In this document: positions 33,955 through 40,301 of the stretch, piece after piece
Numbering within the stretch: the stretch's first letter is position 1
Layout of the letters: each line of letters opens with the position of its first letter
NCBI GenBank assembly: GCA_964573295.1
Contig: CAZNJE010000007.1
Coordinates: 62,001-126,000, forward strand
Source: CAYQJL01 sp964573295
Lineage (GTDB): Bacteria > Eisenbacteria > RBG-16-71-46 > CAIMUX01 > WJJG01
DNA length: 64,000 nt
Direction of reading: 5' to 3'
Notes under the pieces: generated by a model
What the model was told of the DNA's origin: nothing
Seen by the model: the letters and a program-made list of their open reading frames with translations, nothing else
Databases searched by the model: none
Position numbers and translations under genes: made by a program

Positions 33955-35331
33955 GTGAGCACCAAGCGGTTCTTTGGCCTGTTGGGGCCACGGATCGGCC
34001 TGGCCGCTCCCGAGGGCACGCCCCGGGAGATGGCGCCGCCGAAGCGGGTCTGCATCCCGCTGGCCGGTGGCGCCTCGGGCCTGAAGGTCGGCGTGGGCGA
34101 CTCGGTCCAGGGTGGCCAGCTGCTGGCCGTCGCGGCCGGTCTGGACCCAGTCTACGCGCCCTACGGCGGCCAGGTGGTGGCCATCTCCGAGGGTCTGGCC
34201 GCCGGCGGCGCCAAGATCGCCACCCTGGAGCTGGAAACCGGCCCCGAACCGGCCTGGATCAAGGCCAACCCGCTCGAGGACCTTTCCGCCGCCGACGCCG
34301 ACGCTTTGACCGAAGCCATGGACAAGGTCGGCGTCGCGCTCCCCTGGGAGGAGATCGAGGGTCCCCCGACGTCGATCCTGGTCATGGCCGTCGACCGCGA
34401 ACCGGGCTTGGGCGTGCAACGCTATTTCCTGACCGCCGGGCTCGACGAGCTCAAGACTGCCCTGGGACTGCTGCAGAAACTCACCGGCTCGGTCCCGATC
34501 AAACTGGCGGTACCCACTTCGTTCCAGGGACAGCTGAGCGGCATCGCGGATCTGGGCGTTCTGCCCGTGCCCGAGCGCTACCCCGACAGTCACTGGCGCC
34601 TGATCCTCGCCAAGGCCTGCGGAACCGGCAACATCAGCTACGAAGGCGCCCGCCAGGCAGGCCACTACTTCCTGACCGCCGAACACCTGTGCCTGGCGCT
34701 GCGAGCGGTCAAGGCAGGTCTGCCGCGCACGACGAAGCTCGTGACCGTCGCGGGCAAGGGCCTCGATCAGCCCGCGCTGGTCGAAACCCCGCTGGGCACA
34801 CCCGTCGGCCATCTGCTCGAGGAACTCGGCATCGTGGTCGCGGAGGGCGACCGAGTCATCCTGGGCGGCGTCTGGCAAGGCGAGCCGCAGTTCGACCGCA
34901 ACTCGCCCGTGACCCTCGGCACCGATGGGGTCACGGTGATCGCGGCCGACGAGTTGACCCACCTTAAGGACAATCCCTGCATCCACTGCGGGCGGTGCGT
35001 GTCCATCTGCCCGGTGAACATCCAGGTAGGCCTGGTCGCTCGGTACGCCGAATTCGCGCTGGTGGACGAGGCCTACACCCTCGGCGCGCACGCTTGCATC
35101 GAGTGCGGTTGCTGCGCGTACGTCTGCCCGGCGCAGCGCCCCCTGCTGCAGTACATGCGGTACGCCATCGAGCAGTATGAGGCCGCTCAGGCGGCGGCCG
35201 AGGAAGCCGGCGCGGAGCCGGCGGCCTCCACGGCCGCGCAGGAGTGGGGCACAAAGACCGAAGCGGTGGCCGCCCCGCAGGAGGCGCCCCTCAAGGACGG
35301 GCAGTCCGCGGGCAAGGGAGGAACCAAGTGA
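33955..35331 (+). CDS. rnfC: RnfC-like subunit without visible NADH/FMN motifs
   Basis: RnfC is the cytoplasmic peripheral subunit of Rnf that normally oxidises or reduces NAD(H) and carries two [4Fe-4S] clusters. The N-terminal barrel-sandwich region (VCIPLAGGASGLKVGVGDSV, about residues 31-95), SLBB-like part and clusters CIHCGRCVSIC (342-) and CIECGCCAYVC (381-) are all present. The FMN/NADH signature GxGGAGFPTHVK and the NGAECEPY motif are missing; at about 125-160 it reads VGVALPWEEIEGPP and VDREPGLGVQRYFL. In this respect it resembles NqrA. GTG start at 33955 after AAGGAGG. An Ala/Glu-rich tail ends it. It overlaps rnfD by 1 bp. Confidence 0.88.
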   Translation: MSTKRFFGLLGPRIGLAAPEGTPREMAPPKRVCIPLAGGASGLKVGVGDSVQGGQLLAVAAGLDPVYAPYGGQVVAISEGLAAGGAKIATLELETGPEPAWIKANPLEDLSAADADALTEAMDKVGVALPWEEIEGPPTSILVMAVDREPGLGVQRYFLTAGLDELKTALGLLQKLTGSVPIKLAVPTSFQGQLSGIADLGVLPVPERYPDSHWRLILAKACGTGNISYEGARQAGHYFLTAEHLCLALRAVKAGLPRTTKLVTVAGKGLDQPALVETPLGTPVGHLLEELGIVVAEGDRVILGGVWQGEPQFDRNSPVTLGTDGVTVIAADELTHLKDNPCIHCGRCVSICPVNIQVGLVARYAEFALVDEAYTLGAHACIECGCCAYVCPAQRPLLQYMRYAIEQYEAAQAAAEEAGAEPAASTAAQEWGTKTEAVAAPQEAPLKDGQSAGKGGTK

Positions 35332-36299
35332 TGAAACGTCCCCCGCTTCTGAGTGTGGCCACACCTCCCCACATTCACGATGGGAGCTCCATCCCGGGCA
35401 TCTACTTCGACCAGCTGGTGGCCCTCCTGCCGGCGGCGGTGGCCGGCTGCTTGATGTGGGGTCTGGCGGGTGTCCAGACCCTGTTGCTCGCGGTAGGCAG
35501 CGCCGTCGTATTCGAGTGGATCACCGGCCGCCTGCGCAAGCAACCCGGCTACTTGGGCGATGGCTCGGTGCTCGTGCAGGGCGTGCTCCTGGGACTCATG
35601 CTGCACGCGGCCGCCCCATGGTGGCTGGTCCTGATCGCCTCGCTGCTCATGGTCGTCTTCGCCAAGCACTTCTTCGGAGGCATCGGCGGCTATCCGTTCA
35701 GCCCCCCCCTCTTGAGCTATGCGATCATCCTCTTCTCCTGGCCCACACGCATGAACACGGCCGCGCAGTTCACCTCCTGGGACCTGTCGGTACCGGTCCT
35801 CGAACCGCTGGTGGCCTGGCGCACCTACGGCGTCGAGGCGGTCGACAGCTTCTCACTGGGGCAACTCCTCTGGGGCCAGCAACTCGGCGGCGTGGGTTCA
35901 TCGATGGTCCTCTGGCTGGCCATCGGAGGGATCTACCTCATCCTGCGCGGCCACATCGACTGGCGGATTCCCCTCTCGTACCTGGCCACCGTCTTTGTGA
36001 CGGCCTGGCTGTTCCACCTGGGGGATTCCGGCAGCTACCCGGGCCCCTTCTTCCATCTTTTCTCGGGCATCACCTTCTTCGCGGCCCTGTTCCTGGCCAC
36101 CGACCTGGCGACCTCACCGGTCAATCCCTGGGCGCAGGTCGTCTACGGCGCGGGCTGCGGATTGCTCACCGTCCTCATTCGGACCTTCGGCGTCTGGCCG
36201 GACGGCGCGGTCTTCGCACTCATGCTCATGAGCCTGGCCCAGCCGCTCATTGACAAGATTCAGCCGAAGGTGATCGGCGTGGAGGTGCCGGCGCGATGA
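35331..36299 (+). CDS. rnfD: RnfD membrane subunit lacking the flavinylation threonine
   Basis: RnfD is a roughly 10-helix inner-membrane subunit of Rnf (322 residues) that normally holds covalent FMN on a threonine in an S/T-(G)-A-T-P motif. The family N-terminus (SVATPPHIHDG) and GGYPFSPPLLSYA loop are recognisable. Where the flavin motif should be, this sequence reads DLSVPVLEPL (151-160), so the threonine appears to be replaced by Glu158. The start overlaps the rnfC stop (TGATG) and the end overlaps rnfG (ATGA). Confidence 0.88.
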   Translation: MKRPPLLSVATPPHIHDGSSIPGIYFDQLVALLPAAVAGCLMWGLAGVQTLLLAVGSAVVFEWITGRLRKQPGYLGDGSVLVQGVLLGLMLHAAAPWWLVLIASLLMVVFAKHFFGGIGGYPFSPPLLSYAIILFSWPTRMNTAAQFTSWDLSVPVLEPLVAWRTYGVEAVDSFSLGQLLWGQQLGGVGSSMVLWLAIGGIYLILRGHIDWRIPLSYLATVFVTAWLFHLGDSGSYPGPFFHLFSGITFFAALFLATDLATSPVNPWAQVVYGAGCGLLTVLIRTFGVWPDGAVFALMLMSLAQPLIDKIQPKVIGVEVPAR

Positions 36300-36901
36300 A
36301 TGAACTCGTCAAAATGTTCCTGGTGCTGACCCTGATTTGCATCGCTTCGGCCGTAGCCTTGACGGCGCTGAACCAGGGGCTGGCCGAGCAGATCTTCCTG
36401 CAGGAAGAGGTCAACCTTCGCGGACCGGCAGTGCAGGATATCTTCCCCGGCGCGCCCAACGATCCGATGGCCGACGCGTTCACCAAGTCCATCGGCGGTC
36501 AGGACTGGCGGATCTACCCGGTGATCGAGAACGGACAGATCACGGCGGTGGCAATGGAGACGGTTGGCACGGGCGGCTACGGGGGCAACGTATCGGTGAT
36601 GACCGGCATTGCTGTCGACGAAGGCGAGATTGCCGGTGTGCGCGTGACGAAGCACTCCGAGACCCCGGGCATCGGCACGCGGGTGGCCGATCCCAGTTAC
36701 CTGCGCACCTACGCGGGACGCGACATCGCGGGCACCGACTTCGCGCTGCAGCCGGCCGGCGGGGACGTGGAGTCTGTCTCGGGGGCCACGCGCACCAGCA
36801 CGGCGGTCGTGCGGGGAGTGCGGCAGGCCGCCGAGTTCGTCAGGGAACATCAGGAGGAGATCGCCGGCTGGGCCGCCGAGGCCCGCTCGGGATCGAACTA
36901 G
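36296..36901 (+). CDS. rnfG: RnfG, periplasmic FMN-carrying subunit
   Basis: The 201-residue protein has one N-terminal helix (about residues 6-24) and an FMN-binding domain. The covalent flavin motif SVSGAT is intact with acceptor Thr165, so an ApbE-type transferase is expected elsewhere in the genome. TVGTGGYGGNVSVMTGI and HSETPGIGTRV are family blocks. RnfG passes electrons on the periplasmic side and could meet the decaheme cytochrome. It overlaps the rnfD end by 4 bp. Confidence 0.93.
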   Translation: MNELVKMFLVLTLICIASAVALTALNQGLAEQIFLQEEVNLRGPAVQDIFPGAPNDPMADAFTKSIGGQDWRIYPVIENGQITAVAMETVGTGGYGGNVSVMTGIAVDEGEIAGVRVTKHSETPGIGTRVADPSYLRTYAGRDIAGTDFALQPAGGDVESVSGATRTSTAVVRGVRQAAEFVREHQEEIAGWAAEARSGSN

Positions 36902-36926
36902 CCGCGGAAAAGACGGGAGACGAGAC

Positions 36927-37538
36927 ATGCGAATCGTCAAGGAGTTCACCAAGGGGTTCACCACGCAACTGCCGCCGTTCCGGCTGGTGCTGGGTCTGTG
37001 CCCGGTGCTGGCGGTGACCAACACGGTCGAGAACGGCATCGGCATGGGTATGGCCACCACCTTCGTGTTGCTGTGCTCGAACGTCCTCGTGTCGCTCCTG
37101 CGCAAGGTGATCCCGGCCAAGGTGCGCATCGCCTGCTTCATCGTCGTGATCGCCACCTTCGTGGTCACCGTCGAGCTCGTGATGAAGGCCTTCTTCTTCG
37201 GGCTCTCACAGAGCCTGGGCATCTTCATCCCGCTCATCGTGGTCAACTGCATCATCCTGGGACGCGCGGAAGCCTTCGCCGCCAAGAACCCGGTCCACCT
37301 GTCGGCCGCCGACGGACTGGGCATCGGGCTGGGCTTCACCTTGTCCCTGGGTGTGCTGGGCGCCGTGCGCGAGATCCTGGGCGCGGGCACCTTCTTCGGC
37401 CAGAGCGTGTTCGGCCCCTCCTTCGAGCCGTTCACCCTCTTCGCCAACGCACCGGGCGCCTTCATCGGGCTGGGCCTGCTCCTGTTCCTGATGAACGCCT
37501 ACGACCGGTTCCGGACGCGCATGAACGTCGAGGCGTAG
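36927..37538 (+). CDS. rnfE: RnfE membrane subunit
   Basis: RnfE (203 residues, six helices) forms with RnfA the antiporter-like core, which shares an intramembrane [2Fe-2S] cluster. The cluster cysteines are present: C25 in GLCPVLAV and C108 in VVNCIILGRAEAFA. AKNPVHLSAADGLGIGLGFTL is also typical. A stretch of 25 bp separates it from rnfG. Confidence 0.95.
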   Translation: MRIVKEFTKGFTTQLPPFRLVLGLCPVLAVTNTVENGIGMGMATTFVLLCSNVLVSLLRKVIPAKVRIACFIVVIATFVVTVELVMKAFFFGLSQSLGIFIPLIVVNCIILGRAEAFAAKNPVHLSAADGLGIGLGFTLSLGVLGAVREILGAGTFFGQSVFGPSFEPFTLFANAPGAFIGLGLLLFLMNAYDRFRTRMNVEA

Positions 37539-37573
37539 GGCGCGGGGCCTACGCATCCGGATAGGAGGCTGTT

Positions 37574-38146
37574 GTGGATCTGATTCTCCTGGTCATCGGC
37601 GCGATCCTCGTCAAGAACATCCTCTTGGCGCAGTATCTGGGGAACTGCCCCTTCATGGGCGTGTCGAAGCGGATGGACACGGCGGTGGGCATGGGCATGG
37701 CGGTCATCTTCGTGATGACGGTGGCATCGGTCATCACCTGGATCGTCAGCCGGTTCGTGCTCGTCCCCTACGGCATGGAACACTTGCAGACGATCGCCTT
37801 CATCCTGGTGATCGCCTCCCTGGTTCAGTTCATCGAGATCTTCTTGAAGAAATCGGTGCCGGCCCTCTATCAGTCCTTGGGAATCTTCCTTCCGCTGATC
37901 ACCACCAACTGCGCCATCATGGGCGTGGCCCTGATCTGCGTGAAGAACAACTACGATTTCGTCGAGATGGTGCTCTTCGCGGTGGCGAGTGCGCTGGGCT
38001 TCGCGCTCGCCCTGGTGCTCTTCGCGGGGTTGCGCGAGCGATTCCGTATCGCGCACATCCCGCAACCGCTGCAAGACACCGCCATCGCCCTGATCACCGC
38101 GGGACTGATGTCCCTGGCATTCATGGGATTCATGGGAATGGCCTAA
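37574..38146 (+). CDS. rnfA: RnfA membrane subunit
   Basis: RnfA (190 residues, six helices) is inverted relative to RnfE. It carries C25 (YLGNCPFMGVS) and C113 (ITTNCAIMGVAL), the other half of the intramembrane [2Fe-2S] site. The GTG start at 37574 follows AGGAGG. It lies 35 bp after rnfE and 48 bp before rnfB. Ion translocation (Na+ or H+) is a family property; the ion cannot be read here. Confidence 0.95.
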   Translation: MDLILLVIGAILVKNILLAQYLGNCPFMGVSKRMDTAVGMGMAVIFVMTVASVITWIVSRFVLVPYGMEHLQTIAFILVIASLVQFIEIFLKKSVPALYQSLGIFLPLITTNCAIMGVALICVKNNYDFVEMVLFAVASALGFALALVLFAGLRERFRIAHIPQPLQDTAIALITAGLMSLAFMGFMGMA

Positions 38147-38194
38147 ATGGGCAACCCGGTCGGCTACGGGGCCTACTAGCGATAAGGTGAGGCT

Positions 38195-40288
38195 ATGGTC
38201 ACAGCTTTGATCTTCATGGGTGGACTGGGAGCAGCCGCCGCGCTGCTTCTGGGGGTGGCTTCGCGCGTCTTCTACGTGAAGGAAGACCCACTGATCGGCG
38301 AGGTCGAGAACGCTTTGCCGGGCGCCAACTGCGGCGGATGCGGCTATCCGGGATGCCGGGCCGCCGCCGAGGCCATCGCCGCGGGCAAGGCCGACGCGGG
38401 CATCTGCGTCGCCGGGGGATTCGAGACCGCGGTGGCGGTCGGCCGGGTGATGGGCGTCAAAGTGGTCGCCCGAGAGCCCGAAATCGCCTCGACGACCTGC
38501 ACCTTCGGCACCGATGAAGCGGACCTGCTCTACCGCTACAGCGGAGCGCAGGATTGCCAAGCGGCCGTCCAGCTCTTCGGCGGCAGCAAGGTCTGCCCCA
38601 TCGGCTGCATCGGTCTGGGGAGCTGCGTGAAGGCCTGCCAGTTCGATGCGCTGGTGATCGGTCCCGACCACCTGCCCAAGTTCAATCCCAAGAAATGCGT
38701 GGCCTGCGGCGCCTGCGTGAAGGCCTGCCCGAAAGACATCATCCAGCTCACTTCCTCGACCAGGCGCCTGCAGACCGAGTACACCACCGACGAATGCACG
38801 GCGCCCTGCCAGCGCGCCTGCCCGACGGGCATCGACATCCCGGCCTACATCCGCGCCATCCGCCACGGGTTCCCCGAGGAGGCGCTCAAGATCATCAAGG
38901 AGAAGTGCCCGCTGCCGCTGGTCTGCGGCCGCATTTGCCCAGCGCCCTGCGAGTTCGACTGCCGGCGCAACCTGGGCAGCGACGAGGCGGTGGCCATCAA
39001 CCCCCTGAAGCGCTACGTGGCCGACTACGAGATGCGCACGGGCAAGCACATCAATCCCTACAAAAACGCCCCCACCGGCAAGAAGGTCGCCGTGGTGGGT
39101 GCCGGCGCCGAGGGTCTGACCGCCTCCTACTATTTGGCGCGACTGGGCCATGAGACCACCCTGATCGACGCGAAGCCCGAGCTGGGCGGCATCCTGCGCC
39201 AGGTGATCTCCCCCGGCCGGCTGCCCGACGGCGTCCTGGACCACGAGATCCAGAGCATCCTCGAGATGGGGGTCGCGGCCCGCACCGGCCAGGTGCTGGG
39301 CAAGGACTTCACAGTGCCTCAACTCCTCGAGGAAGGATTCGACAGCGTCCTTCTGACCACCGGGGGCTACGACGGACGCAAGATCCTGATTCCGCAAGAT
39401 GCCCGCCGGCCGCTGGTGCCCGGAGTCACCCTGATGATCGACTTCCTCGAGCAACTCAAGCGCAGCGAGAAGCCGCCGGTGGGCAAACGAGTCGTGATCG
39501 CTGGAGGTGCCGTCAAGGCTTACGACATGGCCAAGCGCGTTGTCGAGCTCGGCGCCGAGCGGGTGATTCTCATTCTCCCGGACAACCCGGCCTTGCTGCC
39601 CGATGAGCTGGCCGATCCGGAGGCTCTCGATCGCGAAGGCATCGAGGTGCATCCGGCCAGTGTGGTCAGCATGCTGATGGGCGACGGCGAACGCCTGACC
39701 GGTGCCTCCTTCACCCAGTTGCAGACCGAAGACGATCATGGCCGGATCTCCACCGCCACCCTCGACATCGATCTCTTGATCGCCGCGGCGGGGCGCATTC
39801 CGGAGCTGGTGATCGTGCCGACCCGCACGATCGACGAGGATGGTGAAGAGCACATCGAGACCTTCGCCTCTCTATCGAGCCAGCCGTCCTGGCGAACGGT
39901 CGAGACCTTCAAAACCTATCCCGGCGGGGGGACGCTGGGGATCTTCAGCTCCCCCGAGTTTGGCCGGGTCAGCGATTCGAGCGCAGTGGTACGGGCCATT
40001 CTTTCGGGCCGGCGGGTGGTGCGCGGCCTCAACCAGCACCTCTCGGGCGAGGAGATCACCGGCATCGCCAACCTGGCGGCCGAAGCCGACGAGATCCTGA
40101 ACGTCTCGGAGATCGACGGCGTGCCCAACCTGCCGCGGATCGAGCCAGGCGGCGAGATGCGCGAACCCGGCACCGGGGCCGACTGGATGGCGAGTGAAGA
40201 ACTCAGCGGCTTGGATGATGAGGCCGCGCGGAAGGAAGCCGAGCGCTGCCTGCAGTGCGGCTTGATCTGCTACAAGCGGGCCATGTAG
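38195..40288 (+). CDS. rnfB: RnfB fused to a degenerate GltD-like flavoprotein
   Basis: This 697-residue fusion begins with a normal RnfB: membrane helix (about residues 4-22), [4Fe-4S] domain CGGCGYPGC (46-54) and ferredoxin motifs CPIGCIGLGSCVKAC and CVACGACVKAC (about 130-178). A GltD module follows, with a Fer4_20 region (CTAPCQRACPTGID, CGRICPAPCEFDC), FAD motif GAGAEGLTASYYLA (about 300), then a second Rossmann site. That site reads AGGAVKAYDMAKR (about 432), not GGGNxAxD. The terminal FAD GGD motif is replaced by FSSPEFGRVSD. CLQCGLIC ends it. NAD(P)H binding may therefore be lost while electron wiring is kept. The ATG follows AAGGTGAGG. Confidence 0.9.
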   Translation: MVTALIFMGGLGAAAALLLGVASRVFYVKEDPLIGEVENALPGANCGGCGYPGCRAAAEAIAAGKADAGICVAGGFETAVAVGRVMGVKVVAREPEIASTTCTFGTDEADLLYRYSGAQDCQAAVQLFGGSKVCPIGCIGLGSCVKACQFDALVIGPDHLPKFNPKKCVACGACVKACPKDIIQLTSSTRRLQTEYTTDECTAPCQRACPTGIDIPAYIRAIRHGFPEEALKIIKEKCPLPLVCGRICPAPCEFDCRRNLGSDEAVAINPLKRYVADYEMRTGKHINPYKNAPTGKKVAVVGAGAEGLTASYYLARLGHETTLIDAKPELGGILRQVISPGRLPDGVLDHEIQSILEMGVAARTGQVLGKDFTVPQLLEEGFDSVLLTTGGYDGRKILIPQDARRPLVPGVTLMIDFLEQLKRSEKPPVGKRVVIAGGAVKAYDMAKRVVELGAERVILILPDNPALLPDELADPEALDREGIEVHPASVVSMLMGDGERLTGASFTQLQTEDDHGRISTATLDIDLLIAAAGRIPELVIVPTRTIDEDGEEHIETFASLSSQPSWRTVETFKTYPGGGTLGIFSSPEFGRVSDSSAVVRAILSGRRVVRGLNQHLSGEEITGIANLAAEADEILNVSEIDGVPNLPRIEPGGEMREPGTGADWMASEELSGLDDEAARKEAERCLQCGLICYKRAM

Positions 40289-40301
40289 AGGACGGGAACC
40301 G

